Shown here: positions 26,083 through 38,400 of the stretch, one piece after another
How positions within the stretch are numbered: the stretch's first letter is position 1
Layout: each line of letters starts with the position of its first letter
Assembly: GCA_008921705.1 (NCBI GenBank)
Contig: VFFE01007488.1
Coordinates: 2,176,288 to 2,240,287, forward strand
DNA: 64,000 nucleotides
Reading direction: 5' to 3'
DNA from: Burhinus oedicnemus
Taxonomy: Eukaryota > Chordata > Aves > Charadriiformes > Burhinidae
The notes under the pieces: model-generated
The model's database searches: none
Seen by the model: the letters and a program-made list of their open reading frames with translations, nothing else
What the model was told of the DNA's origin: nothing
Program-made: the position numbers and the translations under genes

Positions 26083-28166
26083 TTATTTTGAGTTGATCCT
26101 TGTTGGGGTATAAACTAACCTCTGGATGGTGTTGCAGTTGACCCGCAGTCTTGCTCCTGTGCAGGCTAAGATGCTTACAGGCTCAAAGTCCTCAGCCATC
26201 TCTCATAGCACTCCCTCATGTGCCCACGAGACTGAATTCCCCTAGAAGTCCTCAAGAGGGATTCCTGAAGTTACCCAGATTATTGTGGGACGGGTACATG
26301 GCCATGGAAGTTGTAGCACATCTGCAGTACGCTGCTGGTATTTGGTTGATTGTAGGCTTGCAGTTTTCTGGGCTATCCTGGGTCCACAAACCAGCAAGAA
26401 CCAGTTGAGTTCCATAGGGCTGTGCACATGGAGAAATATCCAGCACAAAAGTGACTTAATTTCACTGGTGTATCAACAATTTGAAGGAAACAGAGTGATC
26501 TGATGATGTGGAGAAACTTTCTCTGGTCTCAGAAGCCCCTGGGTACCGAAAACATTGCAGCTGAGGTCTCTCCTCAGAAGATGCAAGAGGGAGGAAAGCT
26601 GCATATGGGATAGAGCCTCCTGTGTGAGAAATGTCACTGTCTTATTAGAGAACATTGCTGTGCCTCCTCTTTGTTTGCTGTAGCCTGATCTGTCTCTTCC
26701 CCCTGCCCCCAGGCCTAGCATACTTATGTCAGTTGTGACTTCAAGGCAAATTTTACACGGTAAAGACGGTTTGACGCTCTTGTGGTTAGAAGCCTCTGTT
26801 TTTGTGAGGCTCCGTTACAATTTGGCCTTTGTCGCTGTAGCTCTAGGCTCAGCTAGCTGGGGATCAGGCATCTGCTTTGGTCTCTATTGCACTCCAGGTT
26901 CCTCAGTAGTTCATGGATATCACTTATTCCTGTGCCTGTTGTATCATGAAATACTCTGATTTCCATTCCTGGTAAAGCTTTTGGGCAACTATATTTATTT
27001 ATAGGTATGCCTGGGAGAAGAGAGAGAAATATGCTCATTTATTAATAGTTAGCAATTAATCGTGAGGGCCTGGTATTCTTTTTTTAGAGCTATCTTGCTT
27101 ATCCAGGGAGATTTCAACAAGGTCAGCTGTGTTAACTGTGTGTGCTGGGAGCTGCAAACCATAGCTGGATTTTAGAAACAATTATGTGTAGTGCATAGCA
27201 CTGGAGTTATTTTTTTAACCTTCCTTTTCTTTTTAGGTACTCTCAAGCGAATGCTGTTATGTTCAAATTGTTTGGGAAAATCTACCACTAAGAAACTCCT
27301 GGTTATTTTTTAAGACAGAGTATTTTGCTTTCAGTGAAGAGTAGAGAGCTGCCCATAACTAGGGCTGCAGAAGAATCTCTTTCCTGTGTTTATTTGGTTA
27401 CTTAAAAAATATTTGTATAGAATATTTGTTAAATAGATTAGAAAATGACATTGAATAACCACTGTTTACAGATCTCGGCTGAAATTCTGAATATAGCTGG
27501 CCCATAATGTTTTACTAGCAAAACGTGAATATACTAAATACATCTATTTATATTTATTTGTGGATTGAAACAAAGTAAAAAGTTGCACAATGAGTTTGTA
27601 CTACTATAGTCTTAAAATTATTCATTCATTGTTGCTAAGATCAGTGAATGTCTATGAAAAATAAACCAAAGCTGGCCTCTCTTTTCACATGTTTAGATCA
27701 TGTTTTCATGTTTTTTGCTGTGTTGTACTTTCTTGAGCTGCTTGTGGGTTCTGTGATTTGTGTTTTGGTTTTTTGGTTTTTTTTGTTTCCCCCTGATCTT
27801 TTGATGTTCACAGTCAGCTCTGTTTATTTGCCATTAAGTTGCTGTTCAGACTATTTAAACCAAACATCAGAAAGTCTAAAAGTTGAATGCTGTCAGCATA
27901 CTGTCTGGAAAAACAACATTTTAAATGCTAAAATCACAACGAGCATTAGTGGAAAGTTGATTGTAATCTTTGTAGAGGAATGCAGTGAAACTGACAATTT
28001 TAGGTACACGTGGTATATTTGGGTGGTACCTGAACATAGGTAGTAGTGTTAAGAGTGAAGGTGCTTGGTCAGTATTAACCAACTAGAGATGTAAGGTGGT
28101 ATACTTATTAAGACAAACTCCTAACTGCTCAGTAGAAGGTGCGGGGATTGGCCAGTGGGTCAGTTG

Positions 28167-28190
28167 CTTTTTTCTTTCTTTCTTTCTTTA
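28167..28190 (+). repeat. (CTTT)n microsatellite
   Basis: A short run of cttt units within a longer pyrimidine tract in intron 1. Confidence 0.85.
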
Positions 28191-29109
28191 AAGCTTTTCC
28201 TTTAGTGACAAGAAGTCGTTTGTATCTGTTGTTGGAGACTTCTGTAGGAAAAGCCTCATTTTTGATGAAATGTTGTGTGTGTGTCAGATTTTCATAACTC
28301 TTGTTATGTGTTCGTTCCTAACACTTCTGCCTGGGACCCCATGTTTTCAGCATGTAAATCCTCTTGGCCAAGGATCATGCTCTGTACGCTGTCTAGCACA
28401 CTGCAGGAGCTAAGGGAAGTCAAAGTACAGGGCACTGGATAAAATACATGTTGAAATTTGTCATGATGTTTCATTTTCTTAAGTAAAAGACCCTGACAAA
28501 AGGCTGTTATCCAATGCATGCTACTAGATGAATTGCGGTTATGAGTGATGCATGCATACAGCCTGTCAGCAAGTGTTCAAAAATATGCGGGTTGCTTTGG
28601 GTGGTGTTTGTTCTTGCCTTTTGATTTCTTAAATCTAAACTTCTAGATTGCCTGGTTTAAGTCATGGTCTAACAGATGACCTCTTCCAGGCACGTTAAAC
28701 AGATGATGACTAGTGACAGTTAGGGATTGCAGAAGAGGTGGTGAGACTGCTCAGTTTTCAGTTTGCTGCATTGTCTTAGGAGAAGATTTTCAGTTACAGG
28801 GAAGCTTCACACAGAAGGTTTGTTAATGAGTAGGTCCAAACAGTGCCTTTGTGAATCAAGTGGAAAAAGTTGATTACCATTGCATTTTTTCCATAAACAT
28901 GGTGATATTGGTCTTAATTTGTGCTTTGCATTTCCCTAGTAATGTCGCATAGTCGGGTATCACCTCCCTAGAGGGATGGTGTTTCTGCAGTGTCTCCTTG
29001 CTCTGTCCTCCACATATCCCAAATATATGTCCTGTCAAAAGGAGGCGGTAGTGAGGTACTGATGTCTTCAAGGCTAACGTGGGGAGAGGAAAGGAAGAGT
29101 AGACAAGAG

Positions 29110-30810
29110 TTAATGAAGCTGAGCCTCTTAAGGTGCAGGAGCCGGCTGTCCCCATGTGCCAAAAGACGAGCTGGCAGGGAAGAAGACTGGCATGCCTGCA
29201 CAGGGAGCTTTGGCTGGAACTCGTGGGGAAAAAAGAGAGTTTATGACCTTTGGAAGAAGGGGCGGGCAACTCAGGAGGACTACAAGGATGTCATGAGGTT
29301 TTGCAGGGAGAAAATTAGAAGGGCCAAAGCCCAACTAGAGCTTAATCTGGCTACTGCCATAAAAGACAATAAAAATGTTTCTATAAATACATTAGCAACA
29401 AAAGGAAGACTAAAGAGAATCTCTATCCTTTATTGGATGTGGGGGGCAATGGTGGCAAAGGATGAGGAAAAGGCTGAGGTACTTAAAGACTGAGGCAGAG
29501 AAGGCATTAATAGTAAGACCAGTTGTTCTCTGGGTACCCAGCCTGCTGAGCTGGAAGACAGGGATGGGGAGCAGCATGAAGTTTCCATAATGCAAGGGGA
29601 AATGGTTAGCGACCTGCTACACCACTTAGACATACATGTCTATGGGGCCAGATGGGATCTACCCAAGGGTACCGAGGGAGCTGGCGGACATGCTCACCAA
29701 GCCACTTTCTATCATTTACCAGCAGTGCTTGCTAACTGGGGAGGTCCTGGTTGACTGGAGGTTAGCAAATGTGACGTCCCTCTACAGGAAGGGCCGTAAG
29801 GAGGGTCTGGGGAAGTACAGGCCTGTCAGTCTGACCTCGGTGCCAGAGAAGGTTACGGAGCAGATCATCTTAAGTGCCATCATGTGGCATGTATAGGACA
29901 ATCAGGTGATCAGACCCAGTCAGCCTGGGTTTCTGAAAGGCAGGTCCTGCTTGACTAACGTCTTCTGTGACAAGGTGGCTCGCTCAATGGATAATGGAAA
30001 GGCTGTGGATGTTGTCTACCTAGACTTTAGTAAAGCCTTTGATGCCGTTTCCCACAGCATTCTCCTAGAGGATCTGGCTGCTTATGGCTCGGATGGGCAT
30101 ACTCTTTGCTGGGTAAAAAACTGTCTGGATGGCCAGGCCTGAAGTGTTGTGCTGAATGGAGCTAAATCCAGTTGGTGGCTGGTCACAAGTGGTGCTTCCC
30201 AGGGATCAGTATTCGTGCTAGTTCTGTTTAATATCTTTATCAACGATGTGGACGAGGGGATTGAGTGCATCCTCAGTAAGTTTGCAGATGACACTGAGTT
30301 AGGTAGGAGTGTCAACCTGCTTGAGGGTAGGATGGCCCTACAGAGGGATCTGGACCGGCTGGATCAATTGGCTGAGGCCCATTTTATGAAGTTCAACAAG
30401 GTTGAGTGCTGGGTCCTGCACTTGGGTCACAACAACGCCATGCAGCACTACAGGCTTGGGGAAGAGTGGGTCACAACAACGCCATGCAGCACTACAGGCT
30501 TGGGGAAGAGTGGCTGGAAAGCTGTCTGGCAGAAAAGAACCTGGGGATAGTGGTCGACAGCCAGCTGAATATGAGCAGGCAATGTGCACAGGTGGCCAAG
30601 GCGGCAAATAGCATCCTGGCTTGTGTCAGGAATAGTGTGGCCAGCAGGACTAGGGAAGTGATCGTCCCCCTGTCCTCGGCACTGGTGAGGCTGCACCTCA
30701 AGTACTATGTTGAGTTTTGGGCCCCTCGCTACAAGAAGAGATGTTGAGGTGCTGGAGTGTGTCCTGAGAAGGGCAGTGAAGCTGGTGAAGGGTCTAGAGC
30801 AGAGATCTTA
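29110..30810 (+). mobile_element. Older CR1 element, 5' segment (sense to CNKSR3)
   Basis: The translated sequence matches CR1 ORF2 from the endonuclease-RT linker (KKRVYDLWKKGRATQEDYKDV, starting near 29230) through the reverse transcriptase. Motifs seen are GPDGIYPRVPRELADMLTKP at about 29645, [24 protein letters not shown], and the catalytic FADD at 30281-30292. The frame is broken: stop codons at 29494-29496 region, 29894-29896 (tag) and 30140-30142 (tga), and a 44-bp tandem duplication at 30424-30511 that shifts the frame. The strict 5' end is uncertain because the element is truncated. It is interrupted at 30810 by a second CR1 in the opposite orientation and resumes at about 32031. Confidence 0.95.
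30424..30511 (+). repeat. 44-bp tandem duplication inside the older CR1
   Basis: The 44 bases at 30424-30467 (starting gggtcacaac and ending gggaagagt) are repeated exactly at 30468-30511. Because 44 is not a multiple of three, the reverse transcriptase frame is shifted; the frame used before the duplication and the one used after it differ accordingly. Confidence 0.96.
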
Positions 30811-32030
30811 TCACAGAATCACAGAGGTTGGAAGGGATCTCTGGAGATCGTCTAGTCCAACCCCCATGCCAGAGCAGGATCACCTAGAGGAGGTTGCACA
30901 GGACGGTGTCCAGGCGGGTTTTGGATGTCTCCAGAGTCAGAGACTCCACCACCTCTCTGGGCAGCCTGTTCCAGTGCTCTGCCACCCTCAAAGGAAGGAA
31001 GTTCCTCCTCATGTTTAGATGGAACTTCTTATGTTCAAGTTTGTGCCAGCTACCTCTTGTCCTATCACTGGGCACCTCTGCAAGAAGACTGGTGCCATCC
31101 TCCTGGCACCCTCCCTTTAAGTATTTATAAGCATTGAGGAGATCCCCTCTGAGCCTTCTCTTCTCCGGACTAAAAGGACCCAAGTCCCTCGGCCTTTCCT
31201 CATAAGAAAGATGTTCCAGTCCCCTAATCAACTTTGTAGGCTTCTGCTGTACCCTCTCCAGCAGTTCCCTGTCCTTCTTGAAACCAGGCAGCCCAGAACT
31301 GGATGCAGTACTCCAGGTGCGGCCTCACCAGGGCAGAGTAGAAGGGGAGGATAACCTCCCTCGACCTGCTTGCCACACCCCTCTTGATGCACCCCAGGAT
31401 GCCATTGGCCTTCTTGGCCACAAGGGCACATTGCTGTCTCCTGGTCATCCTGTTGTCCACCAGGCTCCCAAGTCCCTTTTCCACCGAGCTGCTTTGCAGC
31501 AGGTCAACCCCTAACCTGTACTGGTGCATGGGGTTATTCCTCCCCAGGTGCAGTACCTTACACTTGCCCTTGTTGAACTTCATGAGGTTTCTCTCTGCCC
31601 AACTCTCCAGCCTGTCCAGGTCACGCTGAAGGGCAGCACAGCCTTCTGATGTGTCAGCCACCCCTCCCAGGTTTGTGTCATCAGCAAACTTGCTGATGGT
31701 GCACTCTATCCTTTCATCCAGGTCATTGATGAATATGTTGAACAGGACTGGACGCAGTACTGACCCCTGGGGAACACCACTTGTCACAGACCTCCAACTA
31801 GACTCTGTGCCACTAATCACAACCCTCTGAGCCCTATCTGCCAGCCAGTTTTCAATCCACCCCACTGTCCATTCATCCAACCCACACTTCCTAAGCTTGC
31901 CTGTGAGGATGCTGTGGGAGACAGTGTCAAAAGCCTTGCTGAAGTCAAGGTAGACAACATCCACTGTCCTCCTCTCACCTATTTGTCCAGTCGCACCATC
32001 GTAGAAGGCTATCAGATTAGTCAGACATGG
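30811..32030 (-). mobile_element. Younger CR1 element inserted into the older CR1
   Basis: On the - strand this 1220-base fragment starts within the reverse transcriptase and runs to a CR1 3' end, whose reverse complement (cacagaatcacagaggttgg) lies at about 30812. A frame of 246 codons (31964 down to 31224) is free of stops and contains [23 protein letters not shown] and the catalytic FADD at 31677-31688. A frameshift near 31285 moves the rest of ORF2 to another frame, which continues as LEHLSYEERPRDLGPFSPEKRR. It is flanked by ctta on both sides (30807-30810 and 32031-32034). It is less decayed than its host element and must be younger because it interrupts it. Confidence 0.95.
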
Positions 32031-32440
32031 CTTACGAGGAACATTTGAGGGAATTGAAGTTGTTTAGCCTGGAGAAAAGGAGGTTCAGGGGAGACCTTAT
32101 CGCTCTCTCCAACTACTGAAAGGAGGTTGTAGTGAGGTGGGGGGGTCGGTCTCTTCTCCCAGGTAAGAAGTGATAGAGCAAGAGGAAATGGCTTCAAGTT
32201 CTGCCAGGGGAGGTTCAGATCAGGTATTGGGAGAAACTTCTCCGCTGGAAGAGTTGCCAAGCATTGGAACAGGCTGCCCAGGGAAGTGGTTGATTCACCA
32301 TCCCTGGAGGTGTTTAGAATATATGTAGATGCGGTACTTAGGGATGTGGTTTAGGGATGGACTTGGCAGCATTAGCTTTATGGTTGGACTTGATGATCTT
32401 AAAGGTCTTCTCCAACCTAAACAATTCTATGATTTTCTAT
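32031..32440 (+). mobile_element. Older CR1 element, 3' segment
   Basis: Continues the older + strand CR1 after the insertion, starting cttacgaggaacatttgagg and carrying the end of ORF2 ([15 protein letters not shown], broken after the tyrosine position) and a 3' untranslated region. It ends with cctaaacaattctatgattttctat, the typical CR1 terminus. Sequence just left of the insertion and just right of it join into an uninterrupted CR1 at the expected place. Confidence 0.95.
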
Positions 32441-35400
32441 AGCAACTCTAATGTATTTATGGTAGTTCTTCAGGACCCAGCTTCTTGTGGTCTTGAGGAT
32501 TGTTCACAGATTTTAACATGTTTGTCCACAGGGCTGCAGTAAGAGATAGGAAATTCAAATAAAAATGCTGTTTGACTGTGGATCTCCATCTGATGTTAGG
32601 CAGGGTATACAGTCCTTTTGTCATTTGGGCTCTCATTACCAGAGTGAGATGACTTTGGAGTCTGAGGCTATCATTCATATCCCTGGGCCATGCTTCCTTT
32701 GCACGAGGAAATTGCCTGCGGGTTTCCATATGCCTGCCCCCATCTTTTCAGAGTACAAGCAATAACATTTTACAGCTTGGAGGATCTGCAGGAGGTACAC
32801 TGAATTAGCCTGATCTGCTTCACTGGCTTTAAACATTCATTACCTATTAAAGTAGATATTTATGATATTATGAAATGTAGCTAATTTTCATCAAATGTCA
32901 CGTGTGCTGGAGAAAACCAAGCATCTGTGTTTGATTTGGTGAGATCAAATCACTGACCTCTGTAGCTTTGGTCTACAGACATGCATTCAGTATCTAGCCA
33001 AATTATGTTATAATATTGCATCAGTGCTGAGTTCATGTAGTTTCTTGTACATGCTTCTCTGATACCCTTTTACACGAAGACAGTTCTTTGTCACTGTAAT
33101 GACAAAATCTCTTTAGTTTTTTGGGCTGTTTCTTATACTAGTAGTTAGGCATAGGTAAGTAAAGCGTCTGGTGTGCTGTTGCAATGAAAGCTCTATGGCA
33201 TAAATGTGATCTTATCTTACTCCTTGATCAAAGGAAAGAACTCCATTTAAAACTTAATTGGTGCTCATCAAGGGCTAAGGCTTCTGCTGAAGCAAGTGTT
33301 GGTACATGCTTCTAGGCTAATGATCCTGATGTCTCTGTCTTGTATGTGGAAAATGAATGTTGCTTAGGTTGTCATCCTTTCATCATTAATATCTTTCCTT
33401 ACTTTCCTTATCTTACAGAGTCTTGTATTACTGGAATGAAGTTTGCTGGGTGAACGCTTTATGAATGCAATATGCCCATTTTGTCATTAAATATAAGATG
33501 TCTTGTCTGATACAGGTGCTTTCCTAGCCAGACAGAAGGGAAGGGCTCAAAGTATTGCCTCTTTTAGATATATTACGAGTCTAATGGGCCAGTGAGGCAG
33601 ACTGGTTAAGGGCTTGTGTTGGGTCTTCTCGCTTTTGTAGCTTGTTAAAAGACCCCTGTCTAATAAGAGAGGATTTCTGCTTTCTGTTGTGATATTACTG
33701 CTATTGTGATACTACTACCGTTCCAAAGATGCTTTGTTCTGAGCTGCAGGTCTTGGCGGTGTTTTTTTCCTCTTGCTGAACTAACATTGTGAGAGAGCTG
33801 TATCCTTGCTGCGATGGCCAAAAGGCAACCCTTTGGTGACAGATGGACATGTAAAGAGAAGGATGAAAATCTACCAGTCTGTTTCATTGCGACAGCAATA
33901 TCATAACTTCAGTGCTTTAAAAATTTAATTTTGAGTTGGTTGCTATCCCGCTGCTGCAGGAGGCAGAACGCTGTATCTGAGCAGGTATCTTAGCACTGCA
34001 CTGCTGAGAAGACTTGTGCTTGGCTATGGGGGTGGGCAGGGAAAAGGGAACAATAAAGGACGAAGACTTTTATTTTTTCTCCTCCTATGTAGGACTTCCT
34101 CTGAGGAAGGAGGGCTATAAGAACAAGTTCAGACATGCCTGAAGAATGTGGACTGAAAAACATGTGCAGGGACCAGGGGATGGAGCTGTGCCTGGAGAGT
34201 ACTGTAGAGGAAAAGTGGGAATGTAGTGAAATGCATGCAGATTCCTCTTCTGACTTGAGTGGTGGGGTTTTTTCACTTTTCTTTCCCCCCTGAATAGTTC
34301 TAGTGGTGATGTGTATTCTCTGCTTCACTCCATCCTTCGCAAGGTGCAGGATTCTTGCTGTTTGTATTCTTTTAGCTTCACCAAACAGAATTTTAAAAGG
34401 ATTATGGCAAAACATAAAACTTAGTTATTGTTGGCATTCCTAACAAAAACTGTAATGGAAACTTTGGAAGAAAGAGGATGCAAAAGATAAATATGCTGTA
34501 AATTCTGTGTGCTTGTATTTTCTTTTCTTTAAAATTTGTAGTATTCCATGTAGTATTTGGACTTAGGCTGTACTCACCAGAGGATGTAATATTATAGTTC
34601 TTGTGAAATATAATCCCTGTGTAAGCATAAAAGCATCATTGTTATTTCCTTGTATTTAAAAACAATCCTTCATCTTTTCTCTAACTATACTTACTTCACA
34701 CTATTTCAGACAATAACACTAGATAAATAAAACCATATGTGATCAAAACAAAAACTTCAAAATCAAACCTGCCAATAACATTTTTATTTCTTGCTGGTTT
34801 TGATTGTATCTCACAATAACAAGTGTTAGACATCACTGCAAAAAAAATATCAAATTTAAGAACACGTTTTGCCCTCAGTTATGATTAGGATTTAATAGTA
34901 ATCTTGGAGGAACATATAATATTGGCATTTGTCTGAGAATGAGATTAATTGCATATTCGGGAGGGTAGGTGTGCATTTGATGCAGCAGTGCCAAAGCTGG
35001 AGCATTAAAATAGACTGAGATGGATGCTGTGCTTCCATAGCAGGTACTTGCTGGCAGTGGGGGCTCTCAGTAGTGGGGGATCTATTCTTCCGGTTGCTCT
35101 CACGATGGTTTCATGCTTCTTAAATGTTTTGCTGCTTACTACTGTATGTGTACTAGACTGATGCTGGCTGGTAGGATTCTGTTGTCGTGGTAGTTGTGGT
35201 AGTTTTATTCCCATTTTAAAAGTATCAAGAGAAGATGACTGGAGTAGAACCTTGAAAAACAAAGTCTCTGGGGGCTGATGAAGTGTTTGTTCTTTTGGTG
35301 CTTTATGCAATTCTTATCTTGATTTAGCCTTAATGCATTGTTATTGCAGCATCCTTGGCGCTTCGCAGTCTTTATTTTATTCTTTCAGCACCCCTCTCAG

Positions 35401-38400
35401 TAGGAATTTGCTGTTATTTTCATTTTAAAGATAGGGAGTTAACATCATACAGAATTTGGGGTGTGCCTAACTTACATATTGCAGGTCCAACTAACCTGAA
35501 GTAGGTTATCTATGTAGTAGAAACAGCATTAGAAGGATTGTCTTGGCTATTTTCATCCCCTAATGCAGTTACATTGCTTATAAACTCCCAAAACATCTGT
35601 TTGGGCCACTTCACACCATTTATGGCTCTGCATTGTGGAACATATGGTGAAAGAAAGTGATTTGCCTCTGGTCATACGGTGGGTGGCATTCAAATCAGGA
35701 TTAAGACATGAGTAATTTAGATGTCCATACTCCCATTATAGTCACTGGAGCCTAGAGAGTGGCTCAGCAGACTTTGTGCTCGGTGTCTGTTTTAAGGCAA
35801 GTTGAATCATGCTCTGGGCTCCATGGAGTACTGAGTAGGTCTCCATTGAGTATCCTGGGAGTCCAAGCATGTCAGTTTCCAGACAGATCCATCCCATGAA
35901 GTCTGCAGCAGAGGGAGAAAACTTGCAGGCCTTGGTTCAGTGTTGTAGTTACTGGATCCTCCTTTCTCCATCGGTCACCTGAGAACTGCCGGGGTGCAGG
36001 CAGTCATAACAACAAACGAGGGGGCATGGTCATTTAAAAATTATGTGTGTGTTTGCTTAAGAAAATAGAGCATGGCTGCATTTAGGGTTGTTGGAATACT
36101 ACTAGTCACTAGACATCTGATGTACAAAAGAGTTGTTGAATGTAATCAGTGTGATCTGTATGTGGGAGAGCTGTAATTATATCTTGTGCTATTCAGCATC
36201 TGATGAAAAATTTGGTATATTTTAACACAGAGTGCTAAAATACTGCATGTGAGAGTAATAACAGATCCAAGTGTGATAATAACTGACCTGTTCTGTCCTT
36301 TCTGCTTTGCTTAGCTCCAGTGCAGTGTCTTTAATCATGGACTACCTTGTAAAGCTACGTAGAAAGATGAGAAGGACCACATGTTGTTGCATGAAAAGGC
36401 AGCATCTAACAATTGTAATTGAATCGGGATAGCTGATAGTTTTTAGATCTTTGTGGTATAATTGGAAACACTTGGAGCAGCCTTCGGGGGGCTGCTGTGG
36501 ATTCTTTTTACAGCAGAAACTCTCCTCCTATCTTATGGTGCTAGCCATGATGGAAAACCAGTTGGAAAATTATGTTTTCCATTGATGTTGCTGGAACCAA
36601 ACCTTTGGTGAAGTAGCTAGTCTTGAATGTTTTGGGAAGCTGTTTAATATTCTTAGACTGCATCACGGTGCCTAGGTTCCAAGCTAGTGAGCATCTTTGG
36701 TGTATAAAATTGTCTCTTGAAACAAGGCAATTGACAACTGAACAGTGGGATGTGGGCATAGTACCACTAGCAACACTGTATGTCAGCTTTTAGTATAGTA
36801 AGATTAGTACTGGCTTGTCAGGATGGTGTATTTGGAGAGGAATTCTGGCTCCCAGTAGAGTCAGTCCTGGGCTAGGCATACCTGGAGACTTGCTGAGCTG
36901 TCTTTCACAGAAGTACTCATTTGTTAAATTGTCAGCTTGTATGTATGCATACAGGTTTTGCTCAAATTAACATGGCTTGGTTGCTGCAGAATACTGAATG
37001 GACTGCGTGGTTTCTAACTCATATATAATTGAGCATAATGCATGTAATTTTATTGTCCAGTATCATCCTCAATTTTCCAAGGGTTGAGTGTAGAGATGAT
37101 AGTCGGAAACTTAGTTGATTATCTCTTGTGGCTTTACTGAAAAATATTTTGTTCTTTAGTATTCCTCCCTGTCATTGTGTGTTCTCAAAAATCTGTTAAC
37201 TTTTGAAAACTAGTTTTCTATTGAGATTTAAATGATTTTCTTTCTGCCTGCAGTATCCCCCTAGCAGCTTTGTTAGCCATACATGCGAGGGCCCTCCTTA
37301 CAGATGCTTCTGGCGCCTAGGAATTGTGCGCTCCCTGGAAGCTGCACCACTAAAGTTGTATTCTGTAACAGATCTTTCAACAAAAAAAACTCCACAAACC
37401 AAACAAAACCCAATTTAGCTGAAATGCTGTAAGAAAGCAGCAAGTAGCTATCAATTGAATTGACTAACTTCCCTACAAATATCTGATGGTGCTTTGCTGT
37501 GCCTTAAAAGCATCAGGAAGACTTGTTTAGAGCTTCCACAGAGGGTCAGAAATATCTTGTCATCACCCTACTTAAGAGGGTGGAATATCTGCTCACACTC
37601 TTGCCTCTTCATAATCACAAAAAAATACTGTATAAGGATGTCAGATGGCGTGGCTGAGATAGATATAAGGCACTTTCCTGCCCTCCTCAACTCCACTTTA
37701 CATCTAGGAGGAAGGTAGGGCTCCTGGTCAGGTTGGTGGTATTTTGGACTTGTATGATTAAGACAGAGCTCTCAGTCAGCTTTGCCACTGTTGATCTTAG
37801 ATGCCTTTGGCTTTGTTACAGTTAGGGTGTTGCACTTGAACTCTGATGAGGTTTCTGCTATTTTAGGAAGTAGCATCATCACTGCAGAAGGCTGTAAGAT
37901 GATGTGGAATAATGAAAATGTCAGGCAGCTAATTGTTTGAAGCAATTGCTTTAGATGTTTAAAGCAATTATAAAAATATGGGGAAGCTGGGAGATTTGGT
38001 GATGGACTGCTCAGTTCATAAATCTTGTTTTTTGACATAGTCTGTTCAAAGGAAGCTGAGATGCTTCAGTGATGTGCTTTAAAATGCCTGTTGTATTGGG
38101 TGCCTCAAGGCAGGTCTCTCCTGTCAGTGGGATGTTATCAGCCTGTTTTGCTGCTGTGAAGTTTTTTGTGTTGGGTTTTTTTGTTTTGTTTTGTTTTTTC
38201 TAGCTAGGTGTGCTAACCTTATCAGTGTTTTCTTCCCCCCTCTCTGCTGCTGCCTTTATTGCTTCAAATGTATGCCGGCTGCTTTACTTCTCAGAGATCT
38301 TGTCCTAACCTTGCTCTGCACGTTTTCCCTCACCCGTTGTCAGGAACCCAATGGCTACTTTACCTGAACACCTTTAAGCTTTCTAATCCTTTTCACATTA

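Noticed and set aside
28990..29493. 167-codon frame as a possible host gene
   Set aside because: Most of its sequence is the linker between endonuclease and reverse transcriptase of a CR1 element.
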